Below, piece by piece: positions 16,155-24,512 of a stretch of DNA of 41,075 bases. This DNA comes from an uncultured SAR116 cluster alpha proteobacterium (GTDB taxonomy: Bacteria; Pseudomonadota; Alphaproteobacteria; Puniceispirillales; Puniceispirillaceae): NCBI GenBank assembly GCA_902520575.1, contig CABYOG010000005.1, forward strand, positions 1 to 41,075. The letters run 5' to 3'. Both the position numbers and the translations under genes were made by a program. The notes below the pieces were generated by a model, which had not been told where the DNA came from, made no database searches, and was given only the letters and a program-made list of their open reading frames with translations. The first letter of the stretch is position 1, and the number at the start of each line of letters is the position of its first letter.

Positions 16155-17620
16155 GATGCAGTCTTTTGAAGAGCTGCAAAATGATCAAGGGCCCGCAGTC
16201 GCGATGCTTTCACATCGACGAGCGGATGCGGATACGATTTGCCCAGGGACACCCCCGCACGTTGCAAAACATCTGCTGGCGCATCAAATGGATTGAAAAG
16301 ATATTTAGACGGCATATCTGCCAATTCAGGAACATAATGACGGGTATATTTACCATCCGTATCAAATTTCTGCCCTTGCGTTACTGGATTAAAAACACGA
16401 AAGTAAGGAGCAGCGTCGGCCCCGCATCCCGCAATCCATTGCCAGCTAGCTGTATTCGAGGCAGCATCTGCATCAAACAAGCAATCCCAAAACCAGGCTT
16501 CACCATGTCGCCAGTCAAGAAGCAGATTTTTCACCAGAAATGAACCCACGATCATCCGAACGCGGTTATGCATATAGCCCGTTTGATAAAGCTCTCGCAT
16601 GCCGGCATCAACAATCGGATAACCTGTTTGTCCTGTCTGCCAGGCCCGAAGATGTTCAGGCTCATTTAACCACTGAAATTGTGCAAATTTTGTCTGTAGA
16701 GGCTTTGTTTTTAAGTGCGGGTGTGCGTGCAGCAGATGATAAGAGAATTCTCGCCAACCTAGTTCCGAGCGGAATGTGTCCAGATTTTTGTCTGCTGAAT
16801 TGAAATGGCCATCAGCTGCATACCAAGCTTGATGCGGAGAAATTTGGCCAAATTTAAAATAAGGAGACAACCTAGATGTTGCCGTCTTGGACGGAAAATT
16901 TCGGCCTTCTGCATAATCACTTAATCCGTCAGAATGATCCGACATAATAAATCGTTGAAGTGCCGTCTTCGCGCCAGTTTCTGAAATATCCCACTTTGAA
17001 GCCACCTCATCTGTCCAGTTCAGGGAAGGCTTCAGGTCTAATGCCTCAATTCTCAGACTGCGGATGTCTTTTTCAGTGAAGAATTCAATATTCGCATGGG
17101 GTAGTGGTTGGCGTGGCGGATCCGCAGCCAGGCAGCCGCGACGGTAAAAAGGTGTGAACACTTTATAAGGTGTGCCATCCTGCTTTGTGATCTGCTCAGG
17201 TTCCCAGAGAAGATTGCCAGTTTCAACGGTTACCTTGACCCCTTTTTCCTTCAATTTTTGTTGAATATTCCTGTCTGTCTTTAACTGATGCTGCGCATAG
17301 CAGCGTGTCATTGTTACTTGTTGTGCACCTGTTTCATCGATAAGTTCACCTAATATCTGCTCTGCGCTTCCACGTCTGAGGATAAGCCTGTCCTGCAAGT
17401 CAGATTGAAGTGAGCTGAGGGCATAATGCAGCCATAGTTTGCTTGCCCCGCCCATCGCGTAGGTTTGTTGCAACCCGGAAGGTGTCTGACCTTTGGCTTC
17501 CCCAATTTGGTCTTCCAAAATGTAAACAGGAACAACCTGGCCAGAACGCGCAGCTGCAGTCAGTGCAGGGTTATCAGACAAACGCAGATCAAAACGAAAC
17601 CAATGGATGGTGACAGACAT
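16151..17620 (-). CDS. phrB: Class I CPD deoxyribodipyrimidine photolyase
   Basis: FAD-dependent enzyme of 489 residues that reverses cyclobutane pyrimidine dimers with blue light. The N-terminal antenna-binding domain begins IHWFRFDLRLSDNPAL. The FAD domain contains GWREFSYHLL, PIVDAGMRELYQTGYMHNR, and ASWQWIAGCGADAAPYFR. I chose ATG at 17620 because it has ggag nine bases upstream and gives the family N-terminus; the open frame continues to 17815 with unrelated sequence. It is the first gene of a pair with the FeS photolyase. Carrying both enzymes would cover both main UV lesions, as suits a sunlit habitat. Confidence 0.95.
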   Translation of the reverse strand: MSVTIHWFRFDLRLSDNPALTAAARSGQVVPVYILEDQIGEAKGQTPSGLQQTYAMGGASKLWLHYALSSLQSDLQDRLILRRGSAEQILGELIDETGAQQVTMTRCYAQHQLKTDRNIQQKLKEKGVKVTVETGNLLWEPEQITKQDGTPYKVFTPFYRRGCLAADPPRQPLPHANIEFFTEKDIRSLRIEALDLKPSLNWTDEVASKWDISETGAKTALQRFIMSDHSDGLSDYAEGRNFPSKTATSRLSPYFKFGQISPHQAWYAADGHFNSADKNLDTFRSELGWREFSYHLLHAHPHLKTKPLQTKFAQFQWLNEPEHLRAWQTGQTGYPIVDAGMRELYQTGYMHNRVRMIVGSFLVKNLLLDWRHGEAWFWDCLFDADAASNTASWQWIAGCGADAAPYFRVFNPVTQGQKFDTDGKYTRHYVPELADMPSKYLFNPFDAPADVLQRAGVSLGKSYPHPLVDVKASRLRALDHFAALQKTAS

Positions 17621-17699
17621 AAAATACTCCAATGGGAAGGCCAACCGAGGCCAGAAAGTTTCTCTATTTATTCGCGCACGGAGAAGCTGCGGATTAGGG

Positions 17700-18113
17700 C
17701 TAAGAGGAGAAATCCGCCAATAGCTTGTGGACGGCTTGGGTGCGGAAATCTCGAGTATCAGCCAATAAAGGTACAGCCTGTCCAGTTCCCCAGACAGGAC
17801 CAGGCCAAGCCGCATCCCCAGAATGACGCGCGATAAGATGAAGGTGGAATTGGCTGACTATATTTCCCAATGCAGCGACATTAATTTTATCAGCTTTATC
17901 AATAAGTTTTATTTGTTTGCTGAGATATGAAATTAATTTTGTAAGTGTTGTCGCGTGTTTGTCTGGCAGTTCATGCCATTCTGTAACACCAGTCAGGCGG
18001 GGTATAATCAACAGCCAGAAAAATCGTTCATCTTTGATGAGGCGAATGGAAAAGTCTCCCCAGTCGGCGATGAATTCGCTATCGTTATCAAGTCTATGAT
18101 CAAGTTCATACAT
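17700..18113 (-). CDS. HIT-family nucleotide hydrolase/transferase
   Basis: Protein of 137 residues of the histidine-triad superfamily, which acts on nucleoside phosphoramidates or dinucleoside polyphosphates. The motif reads QFHLHLIARH: His90 and His92 (the nucleophile position) are kept, while the third His position is Ile94. The AWPGPVWG stretch that follows is typical of alphaproteobacterial HIT proteins. It lies upstream of the CPD photolyase on the same strand with a 79-base gap, so co-transcription is possible. The true substrate is unknown. Confidence 0.85.
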   Translation of the reverse strand: MYELDHRLDNDSEFIADWGDFSIRLIKDERFFWLLIIPRLTGVTEWHELPDKHATTLTKLISYLSKQIKLIDKADKINVAALGNIVSQFHLHLIARHSGDAAWPGPVWGTGQAVPLLADTRDFRTQAVHKLLADFSS

Positions 18114-18185
18114 AACATCTTTATGCGTGATAATGTGACCATCATCAACAATACAGTGTCACCATAAACAGCAAAGGAGGTAAAA
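18114..18185. promoter_or_regulatory. Divergent intergenic region between HIT and yaiI genes
   Basis: These 72 bases carry the upstream signals of both genes. The clearest element is a strong ribosome site aaaggagg ending at 18180, five bases before the TTG start of yaiI. No confident -10/-35 pair was seen. Confidence 0.4.
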
Positions 18186-18644
18186 TTGATTTATATTGAT
18201 GCTGATGCTTGTCCAGTTCGTCAAGAAGCGATCGATATTGCTTTGCGCCATCAGGTCAGGTTGGTCATGGTCACAAATGGGGGTGTGCGGCCCCATCCAC
18301 ATGCCCTGATTGATATGAAATACGTTTCACAAGGGCCTGATGAAGCTGATAAATGGATCGCAGATTCAGCTGATATTGGTGATCTGGTGATCACAAACGA
18401 CATACTGCTTGCAGCAGAGGTAATCAAGTCAGGGGCTTTGGTGCTGCGGCCTGATGGTTCAGAATTGTCCGCCCAGAATATTGGTAATCAGCTTGCTAGC
18501 CGTGATTTAATGGCTGATTTGCGTGCAGCACAACCGCTAGATATGGCAAAAATGGGGGGTGGTCGTGCCTACTCAGCATCAGATCGGGCACGCTTTAAAC
18601 AAGCTCTTGAAAAAAATATATCTGCCAGCAGAAAACAGATCTGA
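18186..18644 (+). CDS. yaiI: YaiI/YqxD-family protein (UPF0178)
   Basis: Protein of 152 residues of the UPF0178 family, a PIN-like fold with conserved acidic residues; its biochemical role is not established. The family N-terminus IYIDADACPVRQEAI and the later VITNDILLAAE and MGGGRAYSASDRARF segments are present. The start codon is TTG, supported by a near-perfect ribosome site (aaaggagg) and by the fact that the family motif begins right after it. It stands alone between the HIT gene and an oxidoreductase gene. Confidence 0.92.
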   Translation: MIYIDADACPVRQEAIDIALRHQVRLVMVTNGGVRPHPHALIDMKYVSQGPDEADKWIADSADIGDLVITNDILLAAEVIKSGALVLRPDGSELSAQNIGNQLASRDLMADLRAAQPLDMAKMGGGRAYSASDRARFKQALEKNISASRKQI

Positions 18645-18802
18645 ATGACAGGCTGTCTCAGGGACAAGATGTCTGCGGATATCGTTATCTGCTAAAGCAA
18701 AGAGCTACATTCTCTTTACCAACCTGCAAATTCATCATACGCTTTCTTAGATGACGCGCAGCGTTAAATTTCCTTGAAACAGGCTTATAATGGAGATCCT
18801 AT

Positions 18803-19753
18803 TTGCGCTTTGGTATTTTGGGAGATGCAAAAATTGCCCGTGAGAAACTGGTTCCAGCGCTGCGAAGGGCGGGTTGCGACATTGTACATTTGGGCAGACG
18901 TGATGAATTGGCATCAGTAAGTGATGATATCTGGCAAGGCGTAAAAACTGGAAGTTATGAGGATGTGCTTGCAGACCCAAAGGTGGAAGCTGTTTATATA
19001 CCTCTGCCCAATCATTTGCATGTGCCCTGGTCTGTGCGCGCAATGGAAGCAGGAAAAGCTGTTTTATGTGAAAAGCCGATGGCATTGAGCAGTGAGGAAA
19101 TTAGTGAGCTTGAACGTGCCTCTGCGCAAAACGGATGTTATATTTATGAAGCTTTCATGGTTCGGCATCATCCACAATGGGACTGGCTGATTGAGCTGGA
19201 TATTGGTGCAAATTATCATTTGTCTTCACAATTTTCATATCCACCTCAACCAGAAGGTAACATCCGCAATATCGCTGCCTGGGGCGGTGGACCTGTCTGG
19301 GATATCGGCTGTTACTGCGTACTGGCTGGCTTACGTATATTTGGCACAACGCCGAAGCTGCTTTCAGCTACTGTTCGGGCTGAACAGCATTTAGATGTGG
19401 AACAATCAGCAACCGCACTTCTTGAATTTGGAAATGGCAGGACGGCAAGTATCAGCGTCTCTAGCGGCGCAAGCCTGTCTCAGCTAGTCAGAATTGTTGG
19501 CACAGATGGATGGGCTCAGCTAGATGTACCTTTTAACCCGCCGGAAGTGACAACTGCCAGATGGGCTCATGTTTCCGCCGGAAAGGACAGCTTGCTTGGA
19601 CCGGGACAAACGGTCACCTTTGAGCCATGTGACCATTATCAATTAATGGTTGAGGCATTTGTGAAGGCAGTGCGGGAGGGCAAGGCACCTGATTTCAGCG
19701 ATAGCCGCACCCTGACTGAAATTTTAACTGAGATTATTACCTATCGGAATTAA
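18803..19753 (+). CDS. Gfo/Idh/MocA-family NAD(P)-dependent oxidoreductase
   Basis: Protein of 316 residues. The Rossmann start reads FGILGDAKIAREKLVPAL, the central CEKPMAL (about 89-95) holds the conserved Lys of the family, and the C-terminal half is the alpha/beta substrate domain, with GGGPVWDIGCY. It probably oxidises or reduces a sugar, inositol or related hydroxy compound. The start appears to be TTG at 18803 with ggag upstream; no ATG gives the Rossmann N-terminus. An aldose 1-epimerase follows after 56 bases on the same strand, so a small sugar-handling unit is likely. The substrate is not known. Confidence 0.88.
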   Translation: MRFGILGDAKIAREKLVPALRRAGCDIVHLGRRDELASVSDDIWQGVKTGSYEDVLADPKVEAVYIPLPNHLHVPWSVRAMEAGKAVLCEKPMALSSEEISELERASAQNGCYIYEAFMVRHHPQWDWLIELDIGANYHLSSQFSYPPQPEGNIRNIAAWGGGPVWDIGCYCVLAGLRIFGTTPKLLSATVRAEQHLDVEQSATALLEFGNGRTASISVSSGASLSQLVRIVGTDGWAQLDVPFNPPEVTTARWAHVSAGKDSLLGPGQTVTFEPCDHYQLMVEAFVKAVREGKAPDFSDSRTLTEILTEIITYRN

Positions 19754-19809
19754 AGTCAGTATGTGGTCAGACTCGCCCGCTGCAGATAGATCAGAACATA
19801 TGCGAAAAG

Positions 19810-20799
19810 ATGATTGAAAATTTTGGTCGGACACAATCAGGTGAAACTGTTCAGCGCGTTATCCTGACCAACGGTAATCTGACAGCTCATGTCTTGAATT
19901 ATGGCGGTATATTGCAGGATCTGCGCCTTGCTGGATATGCTCCTCCACTTATTCTGGGTTTTGACAATATTTTTGCTTATGAAACAGAAGGGGGGTATAT
20001 TGGGGCAACAGTTGGCCGCCTCGCCAACCGGATTGCAAACGGCCATCTATCCATCCAGGGTAAAGAGTTTCAGTTGGACCACAATTTCCGTGGTCGCCAC
20101 ACCTTACATGGTGGGCAGGCGGGCACTGGAAAACAAATATGGGACATTGTTGAATTTCATACTGACAGTGTGATTTTTGCACTAGTTCTGCCTGATGGTC
20201 ATATGGGCTTTCCTGGACGATTGCAAATAGAGCTTAAATGGCAGCTCAAGTCTGATGATGCGCTTTCTGCACAACTACGTGCGCGAACAGACGCACCAAC
20301 CGTCTGTAATCTTGCCCTGCACAGCTATTTTAATCTGACTGGTAGGTCAGATATGCATGGCCATAAATTACAGGTTAACGCTAACCAGTATCTGCCTGTT
20401 GACAAAGACTTAATTCCAACAGGTGAGCTTTTATCTGTCAGTGAAACAGACTTTGATTTCCGCCTGCCCACCTCATTGCCATTCAATCAGGCTATGGACT
20501 ATAATTTTTGTTTATCTGCCGCTCGTCAGCCTATCCGCAAAGTGGCGTGGTTGTCAGCTGAAGAAGCAGGTCTGACTCTTGAGCTCAGTACAACAGAGCC
20601 AGGATTGCAGATATATGACGGTGCAAACCTATCATGTGATGTTAAGGGGTTGAACGGCCATTTGTATAGACCGTTTTCAGGTCTTGCGCTGGAAGCCCAG
20701 CTTTGGCCAGACGCGCCGCATCACCCTCATTTCCCATCTGCGATGTTGTTGCCTGATGAGATATATTTTCAGCAAACTGAGTTTAAAATCATACGATAA
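19810..20799 (+). CDS. galM: Aldose 1-epimerase (galactose mutarotase)
   Basis: Protein of 329 residues that interconverts alpha and beta anomers of aldoses. It has the NYGGILQDL start, YIGATVGRLANRIANG, the first catalytic His in HTLHGG, the second in NLALHSYFNLTG, and the C-terminal LALEAQLWPDAPHHP, where Glu acts as base. The length matches the family. It follows an oxidoreductase gene, which supports a role in sugar use. No galactose pathway genes are nearby, so a general mutarotase role is likely. Confidence 0.92.
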   Translation: MIENFGRTQSGETVQRVILTNGNLTAHVLNYGGILQDLRLAGYAPPLILGFDNIFAYETEGGYIGATVGRLANRIANGHLSIQGKEFQLDHNFRGRHTLHGGQAGTGKQIWDIVEFHTDSVIFALVLPDGHMGFPGRLQIELKWQLKSDDALSAQLRARTDAPTVCNLALHSYFNLTGRSDMHGHKLQVNANQYLPVDKDLIPTGELLSVSETDFDFRLPTSLPFNQAMDYNFCLSAARQPIRKVAWLSAEEAGLTLELSTTEPGLQIYDGANLSCDVKGLNGHLYRPFSGLALEAQLWPDAPHHPHFPSAMLLPDEIYFQQTEFKIIR

Positions 20800-20978
20800 T
20801 CCGATTGAGAAGGGGTATATTAAGCCTATTTGGTTATAACAAATCTAGTGCATTTGACATTAGCTTATAGTGGTATCTTCAGGATGTTGGACGGGTATTG
20901 TTGTGTGGTGCATTTGTCTTGATAGGCTTACTCAGGCTGATGCGAGGTAAGCTAGGCTACTGCTAGAATGAGGTTTAC
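20800..20978. other. Intergenic region before the BtuF-like gene
   Basis: These 179 bases contain no credible gene. A ttgaca hexamer near 20858 and AT-rich stretches could be promoter parts, but no well-spaced pair stands out. A short inverted repeat (gcttac/gtaagc) lies near 20925-20952, upstream of a gaggt ribosome site. Because the next gene is BtuF-like I looked for a cobalamin riboswitch and found no B12-box-like sequence. Confidence 0.4.
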
Positions 20979-21758
20979 ATGTCTATGTCACGTTTTCCCC
21001 CGGGACGAATTATCTGTCTGACAGAAGAAACAGTTGAAACTCTTTATTTGCTCGGTCAGCAAGAAAAGATTGTTGGCGTTTCCGGATATGCTGTTCGTCC
21101 TCCAGAAGTACGTGCGCAAAAACCGCGAGTTTCTGCATTTACATCAGCAGATATACCTAAAATTCTAAAACTTGACCCCGATCTTGTTTTGACGTTTTCT
21201 GATTTGCAAGCTGATATTGTAGGTGAACTGATCCGAAATGGGGTCACTACGATGACCTATAACCAGCGCGATATTTCCGGCATTCTGGCAATGATACGTC
21301 ATTTGGGTGCTGTCGTTGGGGTAGCAGAAGAAGCAGAACGGCTCGCATCAAATTATGAAGCACGATTAGCAAAAATTTCCGCGTCTGTCGGCAAACAAAA
21401 ACCAAAAGTCTATTTCGAAGAATGGGATACCCCAATGATATCTGGCATCAAATGGGTATCCCAACTTATTGAAATAGCTGGAGGACAAGATATATTTCCT
21501 TTTCTATCTGAACAAAAGGCTGCTAAAGATAGATTTGTGTATTCTGAACAGGTAATAGCCGCTGCGCCGGATATTATTCTTGCTAGCTGGTGTGGTAAAA
21601 AAGTCAGGCCCGAAAAAATTGCAGCGCGTGATGGGTGGGAGGATATACCTGCTGTTAAGTCAGGGCACATTTACGAAATTAAATCTCCCTTAATCCTCCA
21701 ACCTGGGCCTGCTGCTTTGACAGACGGGCTAGATGCAATTTGTGAGGTGTTGTCATGA
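20979..21758 (+). CDS. BtuF/FecB-like ABC-type cobalamin/iron-binding protein without signal peptide
   Basis: Protein of 259 residues with the helical-backbone metal receptor fold used for vitamin B12 or ferric siderophores: RIICLTEETVETLYLLG at the start, LDPDLVLTFSDLQ, and AAPDIILASWCG later. No signal peptide or lipobox precedes the domain, and a good ribosome site (gaggt) fixes the ATG, so it should stay in the cytoplasm. No permease or ATPase gene is nearby. It may be a solitary cytosolic cobalamin/iron binder. The function is uncertain. Confidence 0.8.
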   Translation: MSMSRFPPGRIICLTEETVETLYLLGQQEKIVGVSGYAVRPPEVRAQKPRVSAFTSADIPKILKLDPDLVLTFSDLQADIVGELIRNGVTTMTYNQRDISGILAMIRHLGAVVGVAEEAERLASNYEARLAKISASVGKQKPKVYFEEWDTPMISGIKWVSQLIEIAGGQDIFPFLSEQKAAKDRFVYSEQVIAAAPDIILASWCGKKVRPEKIAARDGWEDIPAVKSGHIYEIKSPLILQPGPAALTDGLDAICEVLS

Positions 21759-21917
21759 ACAAAATATTAAACGAATTTCTTTATCATGCTTAACCCAACG
21801 GCTGTTCAGGTGAATGAAGAGAGGCGGATCTCACTGTGAGATAGACATTACTGTCCACGATTGACATATAAAAAGTCACTGTTTTTAATATGGTTTTGCA
21901 ATAATGAGAGAGCTTTC

Positions 21918-22943
21918 ATGCGTGAATATGATCTGGTGAAAACAGCGAAGCAAGGGGGGCCAATTCATGGTCTGATCTCGCCAAAATGGTATCAGACTCC
22001 AGTTGATCGGCAGGTTATGAAGAAGCTTCTTGCGCGTCAGAATAAGCGTCCTCTATTCGATATTTTGATTTATTATGTAATCATGCTCGCGTCAGCTTGT
22101 ACAGCAGTTTTGCTAACGCCCTCCTGGTTTTGTGTCCCATTCTGGTTTATTTATGGGGTTTTATATACGTCAGGATCAGATGCGCGTTGGCATGAATGCG
22201 GGCACGGCACGGCCTTCAAGTCGGCTAGGTTAAACAGGATTGTTTATCATTTGGCATGCTTCATGATCATCCGAAATCCTGTAACATGGAAATGGTCTCA
22301 TGCACGCCACCATACAGATACATTATTGGTTGGACGGGATGCAGAAATTGCACTTATGGTGCCCCCAGCAGCAGTGCGTCTTCTTCTAAATCTTTTTGGC
22401 ATTCCTGATGCTATTGACAGCCTGAGACGCATGGCTGGACATGTAATGGGGCGCCTCCAACCTGATGAAACCCTCTATGTGCCTGACCATGCTCAGAAGC
22501 AGGCCTTTCTTGTCGCGCGGATTTGGCTTTGTATTTATATTATAACTGGTTTGGCAGCGGTCAGCCTGCAAACAATCATTCCTATTTTGTTAATCGGTGG
22601 TCCCCGCTTTTACGGCGCTTGGCACTTCAACATGACAGGGTTCCTGCAACATGGCGGTCTTAGGGATAATGTAACCGACCACAGGCTCAATACCCGCACG
22701 GTACTTATGAATCCATTTAGTCGTTTCATTTATTTGAATATGAATTACCACATTGAACATCACATGTTTCCCTTGGTCCCTTATTATAATTTACCACAAT
22801 TACATGAGGTCATTAAAGATGACCTGCCTCCCCCAAATAAATCTATTTTCTCAGCCTACGCTGAGATGCTGCCAATCATATGGAAACAGTTACAGGGCAA
22901 TGAGGTTTTTATCAAACGCCATTTGCCGCAAACAAAAACATGA
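21918..22943 (+). CDS. Membrane fatty acid desaturase (MocD-like)
   Basis: Di-iron membrane oxygenase of 341 residues. The three histidine boxes are visible: HECGH, HARHH and HIEHH. Hydrophobic segments lie near residues 52-70, 75-95 and 210-240. I chose ATG at 21918; an upstream TTG at 21861 adds 19 residues without family sequence. The pattern is closest to the MocD-type group often encoded near redox partners, but no ferredoxin gene is here. An aldo/keto reductase gene follows 14 bases downstream and may share the transcript. The substrate (fatty acyl or other lipid) is unknown. Confidence 0.87.
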   Translation: MREYDLVKTAKQGGPIHGLISPKWYQTPVDRQVMKKLLARQNKRPLFDILIYYVIMLASACTAVLLTPSWFCVPFWFIYGVLYTSGSDARWHECGHGTAFKSARLNRIVYHLACFMIIRNPVTWKWSHARHHTDTLLVGRDAEIALMVPPAAVRLLLNLFGIPDAIDSLRRMAGHVMGRLQPDETLYVPDHAQKQAFLVARIWLCIYIITGLAAVSLQTIIPILLIGGPRFYGAWHFNMTGFLQHGGLRDNVTDHRLNTRTVLMNPFSRFIYLNMNYHIEHHMFPLVPYYNLPQLHEVIKDDLPPPNKSIFSAYAEMLPIIWKQLQGNEVFIKRHLPQTKT

Positions 22944-22957
22944 GAGTGTAGATTGCC

Positions 22958-23776
22958 ATGAGCCAATATTTCTCTCAACAAGTACCTATCTGCATGGGAA
23001 CTTTTCCGTTAAAGGGAAATGAGTTAGCGACAGCCATTAAACATGCTTTCGAAGCGGGTTATCGTGGTTTTGATACAGCTCAAATGTATGAAAATGAGGC
23101 AACTTTGGGTTCTGCCCTTGTTGAGATTGGCTGTCCTCGTGAGAGTCTTTTTTTAACAACCAAGGTCTTGCCTGCGCATTTAGGTAAAGACAAGTTTCTG
23201 GTTTCTGTTGAAGAATCGTTAAGGGCCTTAAAAACAGATTATATTGATGTTTTGTTGCTTCACTGGCCGACACCATCAGGAGAGAACCGTGAGGCCTTGG
23301 AATTGTTGCAGCAGGCAGCCAATAAAGGCTATGCAAAATCGATAGGGGTAAGTAACTACACGATCGAAATGTTGGAAGAGGCATGCGCAACACTGGATGA
23401 TTTGCCTGTCTGCAACCAGGTTGAATTTCATCCCTATCTAGACCAGTCTAAACTATTTGCCGCAGCCACCCGTCTAGGCATTGCTTTATCAGCTTATTGT
23501 CCTTTAGCGAAAGGTCTGATTTTTGGTGATCCTGTCATCAAGACGCTGGCTGCAAAATATGACCGCAGTGAAGCACAAATCATTTTAAGGTGGATTGTTC
23601 AGAAAGGTGTATCCGCAAATCCAATGTCCACAAAGCCTGAAAATCTAAGTGCAAATCTTGAGGCTGTAAACTTTAACTTGTCAGCACCAGATAGCGCCGC
23701 CATAGACAGGTTAGGGAAGAAGGGACTGCGAATTGTAGATAAAGATAGGATGCCGATTGCTCCGGAGTGGGACTGA
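22958..23776 (+). CDS. Aldo/keto reductase (2,5-diketo-D-gluconate reductase-like)
   Basis: NADPH-dependent carbonyl reductase of 272 residues with a TIM-barrel fold. The catalytic tetrad is readable: Asp in FDTAQMYENE, Tyr44-type residue in the same segment, Lys in LTTKVLP, and His in LLHWP. IGVSNYT, QVEFHPYL and SAYCPLAKG complete the family signature. It likely reduces small aldehydes or keto sugars. It lies just after the desaturase gene on the same strand. Confidence 0.92.
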   Translation: MSQYFSQQVPICMGTFPLKGNELATAIKHAFEAGYRGFDTAQMYENEATLGSALVEIGCPRESLFLTTKVLPAHLGKDKFLVSVEESLRALKTDYIDVLLLHWPTPSGENREALELLQQAANKGYAKSIGVSNYTIEMLEEACATLDDLPVCNQVEFHPYLDQSKLFAAATRLGIALSAYCPLAKGLIFGDPVIKTLAAKYDRSEAQIILRWIVQKGVSANPMSTKPENLSANLEAVNFNLSAPDSAAIDRLGKKGLRIVDKDRMPIAPEWD

Positions 23777-23845
23777 TATTTCAGCTTATATAATGATATA
23801 TTTAACTTTTTCTTAGACAGAAATCACTTCACCAGTGGGGGTATA

Positions 23846-24454
23846 ATGGCTGACAAGCAGACGGTCACTATCTATGACCAAAATATAACCACCTATAAAA
23901 AGATGGTGGATAAGCTTCCTGATATAAAGCCTCTTAACGCTTTCATAGATGCTCTGCAAGCTGGTGCATATGTTTTGGACTGGGGCAGTGGTCCAGGTTA
24001 TCTTGCAGCAGAAATGCGTGCACGAGGATTGCGGCCTCTCTGCGTGGATGCATCAAGAAAAATGGTTGAGGCTGCTAGGAATGATTATCAGCTGGATGCA
24101 AAGCAGGCCGAATTTTCTCAACTTAATGAGAACCAGATATATGATGGTATCTGGGCTAATTTCAGCCTACTTCATGTTGAACGTGCCGCTTTTTTCTCTC
24201 ATATCTCTGCAGCTGCTACAGCTCTTGTTCCATCTGGAGTATTCTATGTTTCTGTAAAGCTTGGAAAAGGCCAAGAACGCGATGAGTTGGGCAGGTTTTA
24301 TACATATTTTAATCATGATGAGCTAGAAGAGATATTAGGCCAAACTGGATTTGAGATTGTCGATAAATTTACGGGTAAAAGCAAAGGTATGGCAAGCAAG
24401 CTTGAAGAATGGGTAGGCCTTTTAGCGAAGATGCCTGCACAGGCTCCCACGTAA
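23846..24454 (+). CDS. Class I SAM-dependent methyltransferase
   Basis: Protein of 202 residues with a Rossmann-type methyltransferase fold. Motif I is VLDWGSGPGYLA (about residues 40-51), followed by an acidic CVDASRKM for the ribose hydroxyls, and YDGIWANFSLLHV as the post-motif strand. The substrate is not predictable; the family includes small-molecule and ubiquinone-type enzymes. The ribosome site is a G-run (gtggggg) just upstream of ATG. It sits between the aldo/keto reductase and the GrdB-like gene. Confidence 0.87.
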   Translation: MADKQTVTIYDQNITTYKKMVDKLPDIKPLNAFIDALQAGAYVLDWGSGPGYLAAEMRARGLRPLCVDASRKMVEAARNDYQLDAKQAEFSQLNENQIYDGIWANFSLLHVERAAFFSHISAAATALVPSGVFYVSVKLGKGQERDELGRFYTYFNHDELEEILGQTGFEIVDKFTGKSKGMASKLEEWVGLLAKMPAQAPT

Positions 24455-24512
24455 TTTTAGCTGCACATGTTGGGGTAACACATCTGTTTGGGAATAAAGA
24501 AAGTTGAGGTTT

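Noticed and set aside
17621..17815. 65-residue upstream extension of the CPD photolyase
   Set aside because: It overlaps the HIT gene end and lacks family sequence; ATG 17620 has a good ribosome site.
18786..18791. TATAAT as promoter of the Gfo/Idh/MocA gene
   Set aside because: It is only 12 bases from the start codon and has no -35 at proper spacing, so it would give an almost leaderless TTG-start message.
20800..20978. Cobalamin riboswitch before the BtuF-like gene
   Set aside because: No B12-box-like sequence, and the region is too short for a full element.
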